A stretch of DNA of 64,000 bases from Enterovibrio coralii (GCF_001559595.1 NZ_LNTY01000050.1:62001-126000); one strand, 5' to 3'; numbered from the stretch's first letter, positions 55,088-64,000 are shown. Numbers and translations are program-made. Notes: a model not told the origin generated them from the letters alone.

Positions 55088-55762
55088 TTAGTGAAACTGA
55101 TTGTACACATTGTAAGCGGTAATTAATCCGTACATTAGAAGTATCAATGATGAGAATCTTCTAAATATCAGATTGTTAAGCAGCCCCTTCATATATTCAG
55201 CCGCACTCCCGACAAGAATCATGGCAGGTAGAGTTCCTAATCCAAATGCGAGCATTATCAATAAACCGTGTGTGGCATTTCCTGCCACCGCGGCCCAACT
55301 CAGTGCTGAATAGACCAATCCGCAGGGTAACCAACCCCACACCATGCCAAAAGGCAGTGCAGAAATAGCATGTTTCAGAGGTAACAGCTTGGATGCTAGG
55401 GGAGAGATATGTTTCCAGATGTGTTGGCCCAACTTCTCAATATGTGAAAGGCCATTCCAGAAACGTCCAATATAAAGTGCAAGTAAAATGAGCATGATAG
55501 CAGCGACGAGGCGCAGCCAAAGTAGCCCTTGCGTAAAGGATGTTACGCCGACAATGCCTGAGATCACGCCACCCGCGATCGCACCAATTAAGCCATAAGA
55601 AAGGAGCCGGCCAGCGTTGTAGTAAAGAAGGTAGGGAAGTTTGCTCTTATTTTGCGGTGTGCCAATGGTGACTGCGGCAGCAACACCGCCGCACATACCA
55701 AGACAATGACCAGCACCGAGTAAACCTACCATGAAGGCAGCAATAAAGTCGGAAACTGGCAT
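55088..55762 (-). CDS. Sulfite exporter TauE/SafE family membrane protein (cbb3-associated)
   Basis: A 224-residue inner-membrane protein with about six spans, of the SafE/DsbD-like kind found after ccoS in many gammaproteobacteria. LGAGHCLGMCGGVAAAV at the N-terminus and WGWLPCGLVYSALSWAAVAG have the paired Cys or Pro-Cys motifs that may carry copper or thiol electrons. ATG 55762 is chosen; TTG 55765 is adjacent. It directly follows ccoS. Copper delivery to the cbb3 oxidase is inferred from context. Confidence 0.82.
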   Translation of the reverse strand: MPVSDFIAAFMVGLLGAGHCLGMCGGVAAAVTIGTPQNKSKLPYLLYYNAGRLLSYGLIGAIAGGVISGIVGVTSFTQGLLWLRLVAAIMLILLALYIGRFWNGLSHIEKLGQHIWKHISPLASKLLPLKHAISALPFGMVWGWLPCGLVYSALSWAAVAGNATHGLLIMLAFGLGTLPAMILVGSAAEYMKGLLNNLIFRRFSSLILLMYGLITAYNVYNQFH

Positions 55763-55765
55763 CAA

Positions 55766-55951
55766 TTACTTTTCCTGTTGCTCGCTAGATTGAGAGCGAG
55801 AAGGTGACTTTTCATCCTCATCTAACAGAATGTTAATGCCTTGGCGCTCAAGGTCTTCAAACTGTTCAGATTTAACCGCCCAAATAAACACACCAACAGC
55901 CACACAAACCAGCAAAATGGCAATGGGGATGAGAATGTACAAACTTTCCAT
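55766..55951 (-). CDS. ccoS: Cytochrome cbb3 oxidase maturation protein CcoS
   Basis: A 61-residue protein with one membrane span at about residues 3-23 (IPIAILLVCVAVGVFIWAVK) and a charged tail containing LEDLERQGINILLDEDE. This size and pattern are those of CcoS, which is needed to insert heme and copper into the oxidase. It overlaps ccoI by one base (TAATG). Confidence 0.88.
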   Translation of the reverse strand: MESLYILIPIAILLVCVAVGVFIWAVKSEQFEDLERQGINILLDEDEKSPSRSQSSEQQEK

Positions 55952-58347
55952 TAGTCGGCATCCTTAAGCTTATCGAGCAAGTCATTTCTGAAAAGACGCA
56001 GTGAGTTCGTCACGACAATCACAGAGCTTCCAGACATGCCGGCGACCGCAATATAAGGCGCAACAAAACCTGCGACTGCCAGAGGCAAAATCACTAGGTT
56101 GTATCCTAAAGCCCAAGCAAGATTCTGACGAATGATTTTTTGGGTGAAAGCGGCGAGTTTTCGAGCATCCAGCAATTTTGTTAGATCGTCACCTAATAAC
56201 ACCATGTCAGCAGAGGACTTCGCGACATCTGTTCCGCTTCCCATCGCAACAGACAGGTGCGCGCCCGCAAGTACCGGCGCATCATTCACGCCATCACCAA
56301 TCATCATGGTGATTTGATCATTTGGCAGAGACTGAAGGTATGCCAGTTTCCCTTGCGGGGAAACATCAGCGACGATTTCATCGATGCCAAGATCGTTAGC
56401 CACTGACGCTGCCGCCTGAGCATTGTCTCCCGTCAGCATGGTGACGCGAATTCCTGCTTGATGGAATTGTTCAATGAGTGCCTTGCTGCTAGGTCGAACC
56501 GGATCTATCAAGCCAAAAGAAGCGATAGGCTGACGATGACAAGACAACCAAATTTGATGCGTGCTTTCATTTGCGAAAGCGGAATCTTGCAGAGCAAAAG
56601 ACGGTTTTCCGATACGCCATTCTTTCTCGTTGAAGGTGCCTTTTAAGCCTTCACCGATGACGTTTTCTACGTGTGCTATCCCGTCAATAGCGTCATGTTG
56701 CTTGAAGGCTTCTGCGATAGGATGGTTTGCATAACCTTCCAAAGCGGCAGCGATTGATAGTGCTTCGCTTTCAGTCACGTCACCGTACGTTGAGGTCTCA
56801 GCGATCGAAATGTTTCCTTCCGTCAGCGTACCTGTTTTGTCGATAACGACTCTGTTTATCTTGGTCAGTGTTTCGAAAACATGACCGCGGCGTAGCAAAA
56901 TACCGAGCTTACCAAACGCGGACGTAGAGCAGGTGAGTGCGGTTGGCGTTGCTAACGATAGCGCACAAGGGCAGGTTGCAACCAAGACGGAAAGCATAAT
57001 CCAGAAGGCATCATCTGGACGGTGACCTTGCCAATACCACCATGTGCACGCAGAGATAACCAGAATCGCAGCGACAAAGTAGCGTGCGACGATATCGGCG
57101 ATTTCTGCCACTCTCGGTTTGGCAAGTTGCGCTTCGTCTTGAAGCTGGACGATATGGGCGATCAGTGAGTCTTTTTTCTCTGCTGTGACTTCTACATCAA
57201 TGTTGCCATCAATGTTCATGGTGCCTGCGAAAACAGCATCGCCAACATTGCGAGACTCAGGCAGTGACTCGCCAGTAAGCATGGCTTCATTCACGGTCGT
57301 TACGCCATCAACGATAACGCCGTCAGCAGGGAAGGGTTCACCGGGCAAGACGCGAACAACATGGCCCACTCTGAGTGACTTAGCCGGTATCTGTTCACCG
57401 GATTGCAATAGCGCAAGCTTTGGAACGAGCTTTAGAAGGTTTGCACTGGCTGCGGCGGCTGTTCGGCGGGCACGCATTTCGAGAAATCTTCCGATTAAAA
57501 GGAAGAAGGTGAACATGGCGATCGATTCGAAAAAGACTTCACCTTTTTCAGTCACCGTCGCATACAAACTTGCGAAGTAGGCAAAAAGGAGTGCAATGGA
57601 AACAGGCACATCCATACCTAACGTTCGTGCTTTCAGATTTCGCCATGCATTGATGTAAAACGGCATGCCTGAGTAGAGAAGTACTGGCGTTGCGAAGATA
57701 AGGCTGACCCAGCGGAAGTAGTTCCTGAAGGATTCATCCATGTCGCCAAACACTTCGAAGTACATAGCAACAGCAAGCATCATCACTTGCATGGTTGCGA
57801 GGCCCGCAATACCTAAACGATAGAGGTATTGCTTCATTGTTTGGTGATACTGCGCTTCTTGGTTGTCGGCTTCAAATGGGGCGGCTTTGTAGCCCAATGC
57901 GTGAATCTTACTCAGCAATTCACTCAACTTGGCTTTTGATGGGTCCCAACGGAGCGTCGCGCGGTGCGTCGTGGTGTTAACTTGAATACGTGCAACACCC
58001 TCATGAGAGCCAAGTTGCTTTTCAATTAACCATGCACACGCTGCGCAAGATACTCCGTCTACTGAAAGTACAACTTCATCAATGCCATTTTCGTGTCGTA
58101 CAAACTCTTCTTGTACGTCTTGGTTATCGTAAAGGCTGAGAGATTGAAGTTCTTCCGGGATAAGGCTGGCTTTTTCTGCTGGCGCGGTGCGGTATTCGTA
58201 ATAAGAAGTGAGTCCACTTGCCACGATAGTACTGGCAACGGCTTGGCAGCCTGGACAACACATGATTTGTTTAACGCCGAGGATCTCGACTTGATAGGAG
58301 TCGCCGGTTAAGACCGGCTCTCCGCAGTGGTAACAGTCTTTCGTCAT
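55951..58347 (-). CDS. ccoI: Copper-exporting P-type ATPase for cbb3 assembly
   Basis: A 798-residue P1B-type ATPase. The N-terminus has a Cys-rich zinc-ribbon-like start (CYHCGEP, CCPGCQ), then an HMA metal domain with GVSCAACAWLIE. Eight membrane segments follow. The transport motif is CPC (ATCPCALSLATPT), the phosphorylation site DKTGTLTEG, and the hinge GDGVNDAP. This is the CcoI/FixI copper pump that supplies copper for the oxidase. It overlaps ccoH by 4 bases. Confidence 0.92.
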   Translation of the reverse strand: MTKDCYHCGEPVLTGDSYQVEILGVKQIMCCPGCQAVASTIVASGLTSYYEYRTAPAEKASLIPEELQSLSLYDNQDVQEEFVRHENGIDEVVLSVDGVSCAACAWLIEKQLGSHEGVARIQVNTTTHRATLRWDPSKAKLSELLSKIHALGYKAAPFEADNQEAQYHQTMKQYLYRLGIAGLATMQVMMLAVAMYFEVFGDMDESFRNYFRWVSLIFATPVLLYSGMPFYINAWRNLKARTLGMDVPVSIALLFAYFASLYATVTEKGEVFFESIAMFTFFLLIGRFLEMRARRTAAAASANLLKLVPKLALLQSGEQIPAKSLRVGHVVRVLPGEPFPADGVIVDGVTTVNEAMLTGESLPESRNVGDAVFAGTMNIDGNIDVEVTAEKKDSLIAHIVQLQDEAQLAKPRVAEIADIVARYFVAAILVISACTWWYWQGHRPDDAFWIMLSVLVATCPCALSLATPTALTCSTSAFGKLGILLRRGHVFETLTKINRVVIDKTGTLTEGNISIAETSTYGDVTESEALSIAAALEGYANHPIAEAFKQHDAIDGIAHVENVIGEGLKGTFNEKEWRIGKPSFALQDSAFANESTHQIWLSCHRQPIASFGLIDPVRPSSKALIEQFHQAGIRVTMLTGDNAQAAASVANDLGIDEIVADVSPQGKLAYLQSLPNDQITMMIGDGVNDAPVLAGAHLSVAMGSGTDVAKSSADMVLLGDDLTKLLDARKLAAFTQKIIRQNLAWALGYNLVILPLAVAGFVAPYIAVAGMSGSSVIVVTNSLRLFRNDLLDKLKDAD

Positions 58348-58835
58348 TCCTTGCTCGAACCATACAACTTAATTGGATCAGATGAAGGGAAGTTTGCGCG
58401 TCCGTTGAGTGCCCAAGTTCCATCAAATGCATTGAGTTCAATATACCATGGGCCTTGAAGCGGTTCGGTGAGCGCGATTCGATAATTGCCTGATGCATCG
58501 GCATTTACCATTTTTTCGATGTCTTTGTCCGCCAGCGTGCGGTGCTGGAACGTGACACGGAGAGTCGGGAACTGAGTGAGTTCACCTTTGTCTAGAGAGA
58601 AAGTCGCTTTCTCTTGATCGGCAGACAGAAACGCAGAGATATTGAGCTCATCCGCCTTACGCAAACGAGTCAGATCCTGATTGATGCCTTTCCCTTGTTT
58701 GTAATAGTCCTCGGCAACGAGTGACACTTGGTTCTTACTGAACAATGAAAAAGTGAAAAGGCTGGCAACGACAACCGTGCCGGGGAGGGCAATCAGGAAC
58801 CAAGGCCAAAACTGCTTATACCAAGGCTTAATCAT
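58344..58835 (-). CDS. ccoH: Cytochrome cbb3 oxidase assembly protein CcoH/FixH
   Basis: A 163-residue protein with one N-terminal membrane span (WFLIALPGTVVVASLFTFSL) and a periplasmic immunoglobulin-like FixH domain. KNQVSLVAEDYYKQGKGINQ is the family signature. It is the first gene of the ccoHIS group, separated from ccoP by a terminator. It assists assembly of the cbb3 oxidase. Confidence 0.88.
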   Translation of the reverse strand: MIKPWYKQFWPWFLIALPGTVVVASLFTFSLFSKNQVSLVAEDYYKQGKGINQDLTRLRKADELNISAFLSADQEKATFSLDKGELTQFPTLRVTFQHRTLADKDIEKMVNADASGNYRIALTEPLQGPWYIELNAFDGTWALNGRANFPSSDPIKLYGSSKE

Positions 58836-58869
58836 ATCGCTTTCCTGTTTTACAACGTTCTTGGGTAAA

Positions 58870-58893
58870 AAAGCCCCTGCAAGCAGGGGCTTT
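58870..58893 (-). terminator. Terminator of the ccoNOQP operon
   Basis: AAAGCCCCTGC (58870-58880) and GCAGGGGCTTT (58883-58893) pair around AA. On the minus strand TTTTTTACCC follows, so transcription from ccoP should stop before ccoH. Confidence 0.82.
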
Positions 58894-58909
58894 AAAGTAC
58901 TGCTAATAA

Positions 58910-59884
58910 TTATTGTCGGTTGTCAGCGTTGCTAACGTCCCAAACATACGCAGAAAGAAGCTGGATTTTGTCTTCGTCCAGAATGTTTTCCCACGCTGGC
59001 ATGACACCTTGGCGTCCGTAGCGAATGGTTTCTTCAACCGCTTTGCGCGAACCACCAAACAGCCATACATTATCAGTCAGATCAGGTGCGCCGAATGCTG
59101 GGTTACCTTTACCGTCTGTACCGTGACAAGCTGCACACACAACGAAGCGAGCTTTACCTTTTGCTGCTTCTTGCGCATCTACTTTACGTCCTGAGAGGCT
59201 AAGTGTATAAGCTGCAACTTCTTTAACGCCGTCCGGCCCCATTGCATCTAACCATGCTGGCATATTACCGATTCGGCCGTGCAGAATCGTTGCTTTGATG
59301 GTTTGTGGCTCACCGCCATACAACCAAGCTTTGTCAGTTAGGTTAGGGAAGCCAGCTTGTCCACGTGCATCTGAGCCATGGCACTGGGCACAGTTTTGAA
59401 TGAACAAGCGTTGACCCACTTTGATTGCTTCTGGGTTCTTCGCAATCTCAGGAATGTCTTGTAGCTCGTCAGTACCTGGTTTGTAAGCAAGCTTACGGTA
59501 CGTTTCCCCAAAAATGGCGTTCGCAGTGGTCAATTCACGTGCATATTGGTCGATGCCGCTGCTGTCTGCGAGCAACTGACGGGACTCTTCGAGGTTGCTA
59601 ACGTCTTGAGCAGAGCTCTGCCAGTTAAACAATCCTTTGAAGTTACCTAAACCTGGGTACAGCGCGAAGTAAACTATGCCGAACACCAAGGTTGCCCAAA
59701 ACATGTAAGACCACCACTTTGGAAGTGGATTATTCAGCTCACGAATACCATCGTATTCGTGGCCCATATCTTCACCTTCAGCAATACCGTCTAGGTCTTT
59801 GCTACACCAAATAATCAGCGCGGCACACCCGGCGATAGTACCGAGGGTAATGACAGTGATAAATAGACTCCAAAATGTCGTCAT
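58910..59884 (-). CDS. ccoP: Cytochrome cbb3 oxidase diheme subunit CcoP
   Basis: The 324-residue diheme c subunit, anchored by membrane helices at about residues 5-27 and 58-78. Two CxxCH heme sites are present, NCAQCHGSDARG and VCAACHGTDGKG, with axial methionines in NMPAW and VMPAW. It shuttles electrons into the oxidase. It overlaps ccoQ by 3 bases at the end of the four-gene operon. Confidence 0.93.
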   Translation of the reverse strand: MTTFWSLFITVITLGTIAGCAALIIWCSKDLDGIAEGEDMGHEYDGIRELNNPLPKWWSYMFWATLVFGIVYFALYPGLGNFKGLFNWQSSAQDVSNLEESRQLLADSSGIDQYARELTTANAIFGETYRKLAYKPGTDELQDIPEIAKNPEAIKVGQRLFIQNCAQCHGSDARGQAGFPNLTDKAWLYGGEPQTIKATILHGRIGNMPAWLDAMGPDGVKEVAAYTLSLSGRKVDAQEAAKGKARFVVCAACHGTDGKGNPAFGAPDLTDNVWLFGGSRKAVEETIRYGRQGVMPAWENILDEDKIQLLSAYVWDVSNADNRQ

Positions 59885-60054
59885 TTGTTATCTTCTCCTG
59901 TCTTTTTAGGGCTTTCTTCCTCATCGGCGAAGATAAGGTTTGCGGCTTCGTCGAAATCCTTTTTACGACGGCTGCTGTATGCCCAAAGTACAATCCCTAC
60001 AAATGCCAAAAAGAGAACAAGTGTCCAGATACTATGGAATGATGCGATTTCCAT
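59881..60054 (-). CDS. ccoQ: Cytochrome cbb3 oxidase subunit CcoQ
   Basis: A 57-residue protein found by translating the gap between ccoP and ccoO. It reads MEIASFHSIWTLVLFLAFV and so on, with one membrane span and an acidic tail (FADEEESPKK). That is the pattern of CcoQ, a small stabilising subunit. Its stop overlaps the ccoP start (AAATGACG). Confidence 0.88.
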   Translation of the reverse strand: MEIASFHSIWTLVLFLAFVGIVLWAYSSRRKKDFDEAANLIFADEEESPKKTGEDNK

Positions 60055-60063
60055 AATGACCCC

Positions 60064-60674
60064 TTATTTCATTGCGTGGCCGAGAGATTGAAGGTAAGCA
60101 ATGATTGCATCCATTTCTGTTTTGCCTTCCACATCCGATTTCGCGTTAGCAATTTGCTCTTCGGTGTAAGGAACGCCAAACATGTCGCGGAAAACAGTCA
60201 GCTTCTCTTGCGTGTGTTCGCCAGTCAGAACATTTTCTGCCAACCAAGGGAAGCCAGGCATGTTTGACTCAGGAACCACAGCGCGAGGATCAATCAGGTG
60301 AACGCGGTGCCACTCGTCAGAGTAACGACCACCAACACGTGCCAGATCCGGACCTGTACGCTTAGAACCCCATAGGAATGGGTGTTCCCAAACACTTTCA
60401 CCCGCTACAGAGTAGTGGCCGTAGCGTTCGGTCTCAGCACGGAAAGGACGAATCATTTGGCTGTGACAAACGTTACAACCTTCGCGGATGTATATGTCAC
60501 GGCCTTCCATTTCCAATGCTGTGTAAGGGCGCAGGTTATCGACAGGCTCAGTCGTTTGTTTTTGGAACAGAAGCGGGGTGATCTCTACCAGCGCACCAAA
60601 GCTGATTGCAATGATGGTAAGGATGGCAAAGAGACCAACGTTCTTTTCTACTATTTCGTGACGGCTAGACTCAT
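60064..60674 (-). CDS. ccoO: Cytochrome cbb3 oxidase monoheme subunit CcoO, frame broken near 60670
   Basis: The monoheme c subunit, about 203 residues. The heme site is [13 protein letters not shown], with the axial Met in SNMPGFPWL. The N-terminal anchor ([20 protein letters not shown]) is in frame with this part, but its only sensible start is ATG 60674, which is out of frame by one base. AAGGAG lies exactly 8 bases before that ATG. One base missing just after the start codon explains this. The length then agrees with CcoO. Confidence 0.87.
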
Positions 60675-60686
60675 TCGTCAGTCTCC

Positions 60687-62114
60687 TTATGCTGGTTGCT
60701 CGACGGCTTTCAGGCTGGCTTTTGGTGCCGTGATGGTTTTGTACGTGTTGTACGCCATCAAGAACATGCCAGACAGGAAGATAGCTCCGCCAACGAAACG
60801 AACGAAGTAGAACGGATAAGACGCTTCCAAGGACTCTACAAAGCTGTACGTCAGTGTGCCGTCAGTGTTAACTGCACGCCACATCAGACCTTGCATCACA
60901 CCTGAAATCCACATCGCTACGATGTACAGAACCGTACCCACGGTTGCCAGCCAGAAGTGAACGTTGATCAGGCTGAGAGAGTACATGCGCTCTTGACCAA
61001 ACAGCTTTGGTACCAAGTGATAAACGGCACCGATAGAAACCATCGCAACCCAACCCAGAGCACCTGAGTGAACGTGGCCGATTGTCCAGTCGGTATAGTG
61101 AGACAGTGCGTTAACTGTCTTGATTGCCATCATCGGGCCTTCAAACGTTGACATGCCGTAGAACGACAGAGAAACGATCAGGAAGCGAAGAATTGGGTCA
61201 TAGCGCAGTTTGTGCCAAGCACCTGATAGCGTCATGATACCGTTGATCATGCCACCCCAAGACGGTGCAAACAGAATCACCGACATAACCATGCCCAAGG
61301 ACTGTGTCCAGTCAGGTAGCGCGGTGTAGTGAAGGTGGTGTGGACCTGCCCAGATGTAAAGAGATACAAGAGCCCAAAAGTGAACAATGGACAGGCGGTA
61401 GGAGTAAACCGGACGACCTGCTTGCTTAGGCACGAAGTAATACATCATCCCCAAGAAACCCGCAGTCAAAAGGAAGCCTACAGCGTTGTGACCATACCAC
61501 CATTGGATCATCGCATCGATTGCACCGGAGTAAATCGAGTATGACTTAAGACCTGATACAGGAATTGCCATGCTGTTTACGATATGCAAAACGGCAACGG
61601 TAAGGATAAAGGCACCGAAGAACCAGTTTGCTACGTAGATATGGGAGGTTTTTCGTTTGATCATGGTTCCGAAGAACACGACGGCATAAGATACCCACAC
61701 GACGGCAATGGCGATATCGATTGGCCACTCCAACTCAGCGTACTCTTTACCACTGGTGTAACCCAGAGGCAAAGTGATCGCCGCAGACAGGATAATTGCT
61801 TGCCATCCCCAGAAGGTAAATTCAGCTAGCTTGCCTCCAAACAGACGAACCTGACAGGTACGTTGCACAACATAGTAAGATGTTGCGAACAGCGCACTGG
61901 TACCGAATGCAAAGATTACTGCGTTTGTATGCAGCGGTCTCAAACGGCTATATGTCAGGTAAGGAACGTCGAAGTTTAGCGCAGGCCATACCAACTGAGC
62001 GGCAATTAGAACACCAACACCCATGCCCACAATGCCCCACAAAATTGTTACTAGGGTAAATTGACGGACAACGCGGTAGTTGTATTCCAGTTCAAGCTGC
62101 TTTTCTTGGCTCAT
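60687..62114 (-). CDS. ccoN: Cytochrome cbb3 oxidase catalytic subunit CcoN
   Basis: The heme-copper subunit, 475 residues and 12 or more membrane helices. [10 protein letters not shown] and FGTSALF give a heme ligand region. [15 protein letters not shown] holds the copper ligand, [13 protein letters not shown] the pair of copper histidines, and [12 protein letters not shown] the heme histidines. ATG 62114 ([11 protein letters not shown]) has GGAAG upstream; an earlier in-frame start at 62192 is unlikely. It is the first gene of ccoNOQP and reduces oxygen at low concentration. Confidence 0.94.
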   Translation of the reverse strand: MSQEKQLELEYNYRVVRQFTLVTILWGIVGMGVGVLIAAQLVWPALNFDVPYLTYSRLRPLHTNAVIFAFGTSALFATSYYVVQRTCQVRLFGGKLAEFTFWGWQAIILSAAITLPLGYTSGKEYAELEWPIDIAIAVVWVSYAVVFFGTMIKRKTSHIYVANWFFGAFILTVAVLHIVNSMAIPVSGLKSYSIYSGAIDAMIQWWYGHNAVGFLLTAGFLGMMYYFVPKQAGRPVYSYRLSIVHFWALVSLYIWAGPHHLHYTALPDWTQSLGMVMSVILFAPSWGGMINGIMTLSGAWHKLRYDPILRFLIVSLSFYGMSTFEGPMMAIKTVNALSHYTDWTIGHVHSGALGWVAMVSIGAVYHLVPKLFGQERMYSLSLINVHFWLATVGTVLYIVAMWISGVMQGLMWRAVNTDGTLTYSFVESLEASYPFYFVRFVGGAIFLSGMFLMAYNTYKTITAPKASLKAVEQPA

Positions 62115-62158
62115 ATTGCATGCTTCCACTTTTTGATTACTACACTCACGTATACAAG

Positions 62159-62174
62159 GTGACCCAATGGTCAC
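62159..62174. promoter_or_regulatory. Palindrome upstream of ccoN
   Basis: GTGACC (62159-62164) and GGTCAC (62169-62174) form perfect arms around CAAT, 45-60 bases before the ccoN start. The spacing differs from the CRP consensus (TGTGA-N6-TCACA), and no FNR consensus was found in this gap. It may be an operator for an unknown regulator. Confidence 0.35.
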
Positions 62175-62387
62175 AATGCCACCCAGAAGCAATGCAATGC
62201 GAATAGTGCTTGAATTATGTCCACTTAATGCATTCCATTGCTATTTTGTTGTAAAAGTGGCATTTTCCACAAAGATGATACTGCACTTAGTCAGTTAAAT
62301 ACAGGGTTATGCCCACAGTTGGTTTACTCTTGGGTAACATTTCTATTAAAACTTTGAGCTCTGTAACACGGGAATAGCATAAATTTT

Positions 62388-62798
62388 ATGGCTGCAGAAA
62401 AATTAACCACAGCAAGGCTTGTTCAAATACTGGTTGTTTTGGCCGTTTTGATCACCGCATTCACATGGCGCACCTTGGATTATTCTCCAGAATCCAAAGA
62501 GTTAAGCTGCGTACTCAAAGACCAATCGTGTAGTGTATCTATCAAGGATGATACAGTAGTCATATCTGTTATTAAACAAGAAGATACACTGAAGCGCGTA
62601 GAAGTGGTTTCAAACGTTAAACCACAGTCTGTTACCGCCTTGGAAGGGAAGAACAAAATTGTTCTCGCGGATATTTCGTCGGAGGCTGACTCTGCAAATA
62701 CGAAATATATTTATGGCGTGAATAATACGGACGCCGTTCTAATAAACGGAAAGTTAAATTTGATCATTGATCAGGATCAAGTTGAAATTAACTTTTAA
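62388..62798 (+). CDS. Hypothetical single-span membrane protein
   Basis: A 136-residue protein. A basic N-terminus and one hydrophobic segment (LVQILVVLAVLITAFTW, about residues 11-27) anchor it in the inner membrane with the rest in the periplasm. The outer part contains two Cys (CVLKDQSC) that could form a disulfide. It is divergent from ccoN and ended by a terminator. I do not recognise a family. A cbb3-related role is only suggested by position. Confidence 0.6.
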   Translation: MAAEKLTTARLVQILVVLAVLITAFTWRTLDYSPESKELSCVLKDQSCSVSIKDDTVVISVIKQEDTLKRVEVVSNVKPQSVTALEGKNKIVLADISSEADSANTKYIYGVNNTDAVLINGKLNLIIDQDQVEINF

Positions 62799-62881
62799 CC
62801 GCAAATTAATATTTGTGCGAAATATGATAACAATTGGACTCTTTCTGATAATTTGGCGATGAAGTGTCCAATTTTTTAACT

Positions 62882-62907
62882 AAGCAGCGTGAAGGCTGCT
62901 TTTTTAT
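62882..62907 (+). terminator. Intrinsic terminator after the gene at 62388
   Basis: AAGCAGC (62882-62888) pairs with GCTGCTT (62895-62901), then TTTTTA follows. It lies about 80 bases after the stop codon. Confidence 0.75.
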
Positions 62908-62919
62908 TGGCTTACAGTT

Positions 62920-63531
62920 TTAAACGTTTCCAAAATAGAACGCTTGGCTATGAAGGCAGTGTGATGTTGTGGACGTGAGATAGTGGATAAGTTCTGACGT
63001 ATCTGCTGCTAAATTTCCACAATCTTCACTTGAGTATACAGCGGAATCAGACACGAAGACGTGATTGATTCTCAGCGTGCTGTCTGCATTTTTGACGTCG
63101 TGGGAACGTTGGCAAAGCGAAAGGTGCAGTGACTTTAGATTGTCAGCTTCTGAATCCTTCTCAGGAAAGACGACATAAGTGAGCGTCAGAGGGGACTCAG
63201 CGTCGGTGATTGGGGAGCCAATTTCAGCGAGAAGGGATTGGTAATATTCCTCACTTAATAAGACAGATTGGCTGAACGGCACCATGACAACGATACCATG
63301 TACCTTTGAAATACAACGCTCTGACCAGAGAAATTCAGTCGCAATTTCCTTAGCACTAAGCGACTGACAATGACGAAATCGCACTCTTGGCTCTTCGGCT
63401 GCGAGGGCATATCCGGCTTGCTCATCATCACCCAAAAATACCACGGTATTTCCACGTGCCGCTAATCGTTTGCTTAAAGATTGGCCGAGTGACTGCTTCG
63501 CATTTATAACGATATAGAGTTTGCTTTCCAT
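62920..63531 (-). CDS. SDR-like Rossmann-fold hypothetical protein
   Basis: A 203-residue soluble protein. The N-terminal LYIVINAKQSLGQSLSKRLA resembles the first strand and helix of short-chain dehydrogenases, but the nucleotide-binding Gly motif is weak and the catalytic Tyr-x3-Lys is absent. It may be a non-catalytic relative. Single gene; function unknown. Confidence 0.6.
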   Translation of the reverse strand: MESKLYIVINAKQSLGQSLSKRLAARGNTVVFLGDDEQAGYALAAEEPRVRFRHCQSLSAKEIATEFLWSERCISKVHGIVVMVPFSQSVLLSEEYYQSLLAEIGSPITDAESPLTLTYVVFPEKDSEADNLKSLHLSLCQRSHDVKNADSTLRINHVFVSDSAVYSSEDCGNLAADTSELIHYLTSTTSHCLHSQAFYFGNV

Positions 63532-63685
63532 CGCACTAATAAAGATTCCTGTCAGATTCGACTATTCTATCGACTATTGTTCGAATTTTCAGTGATTAAA
63601 CGTAAAGAATAGTGTCTAGGGCTGGAGTTATCAGAACTTAGGGCGTTATTATTACTTCATTAAACAAAGCAACAAAACCGACTCT

Positions 63686-64000
63686 ATGAGAATAGCCACA
63701 TCTTCGTCTATCAATGACGACGCAGTTCAAGCAGTGAAGGACGTGTCAACAGACATTCTTCGCTCATTCGCCACGCCTGATTTGGTGCTAGCGTACTATA
63801 CAGAAACGCAGGATGTCGCAACGCTCAAGTCGGAGTTAAAAGCGGCGTTCCCTTCTGCACAAATTTTAGGTTGCTCATCTTGTCAGGGAACAATGACGGA
63901 TAAAGGTTACCTGAGCGGGCACAACCTATCTGTACTGGCAATCAAAGATACGCACGGGGCTTATGGTTCTGCCGCGATTCAGTTGAATCCGAATATTGAT
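63686..64000 (+). CDS. FIST domain protein, 5' part only
   Basis: An open frame from ATG 63686 to the window end (105 residues). It starts MRIATSSSINDDAVQAVKDV and continues VLAYYTETQDVATLKSELKA and ILGCSSCQGTM, the FIST N-terminal sensory domain. The C-terminal half lies beyond the window. FIST proteins sense small ligands such as amino acids in signalling pathways. Confidence 0.75.
   Translation, partial: MRIATSSSINDDAVQAVKDVSTDILRSFATPDLVLAYYTETQDVATLKSELKAAFPSAQILGCSSCQGTMTDKGYLSGHNLSVLAIKDTHGAYGSAAIQLNPNID

Noticed and set aside
62767-62780. Perfect FNR-type box TTGATCAGGATCAA
   Set aside because: It lies inside the 3' end of the gene at 62388 and no promoter or gene start follows in range. 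It is probably a coincidence of codons.
1-64000. CRISPR array, tRNA or rRNA genes, prophage or IS elements
   Set aside because: No regularly spaced repeats, cloverleaf or rRNA segments, transposase or phage genes were found by eye on either strand.

Overview
The window looks like a chromosome segment from a marine gammaproteobacterium, most likely a member of Vibrionaceae. The right-hand third carries a familiar Vibrionaceae core block: potABCD, ttcA, uspE, fnr and the cbb3 oxidase genes ccoSIH and ccoNOQP, in that relative order. The left half is accessory and mostly catabolic. No rRNA, tRNA, CRISPR array, phage or intact insertion sequence was seen.

Layout. (1) 1-830: a small GNAT acetyltransferase gene between two sequences resembling integron attC sites. 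(2) 852-6139, minus strand: a catabolic operon with a TRAP solute-binding protein, two Gfo/Idh/MocA oxidoreductases, an uncharacterised cupin-like protein and a LacI regulator. (3) 6448-14544: an AraC-type regulator divergent from a complete protocatechuate 4,5-cleavage operon (galD, ligI, ligK, ligJ, ligA, ligB, ligC, aldo/keto reductase). (4) 14545-22908: unrelated small genes, a ModF-like ABC ATPase, a decayed nucleotidyltransferase fragment, an exported RidA-like protein, and a zinc-starvation operon (zur, gamma-carbonic-anhydrase-like protein, COG0523 GTPase) behind a near-perfect Zur operator. (5) 22943-29187: a quinate/shikimate funnel (GntR regulator, MocA dehydrogenase, type II dehydroquinase, dehydroshikimate dehydratase) divergent from TRAP permease genes dctQM. 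(6) 29287-31801: GST, CYTH protein, lipoprotein. (7) 32027-38850: lactate oxidation genes dld-II and lldEFG, with a divergent LysR gene. (8) 38927-44608: HDOD protein, DUF3581, NUDIX hydrolase, and a porin / phosphate-binding-like / GGDEF operon. (9) 44776-63531: cobB, potABCD, a glucosaminidase group, ttcA, uspE, fnr, and the cbb3 oxidase with its assembly genes. The window ends inside a FIST-domain gene.

How the genes fit together. Region 5 should turn quinate or shikimate into dehydroquinate, dehydroshikimate and then protocatechuate. Region 3 should cleave protocatechuate by the 4,5 (meta) route to pyruvate and oxaloacetate. The TRAP system looks split: the binding protein is in region 2 and the permease in region 5. 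The two MocA enzymes and the cupin-like protein of region 2 have no assigned step and are the best candidates for something undescribed.

Quality warning. Thirteen otherwise conserved genes have reading frames broken at fourteen places, and every break is repaired by adding one base. This one-directional pattern points to systematic single-base deletions in the assembly rather than to pseudogenes. I annotate these genes as CDS across the break. The one remnant that looks truly decayed, with in-frame nonsense codons, is at 18309-18500.
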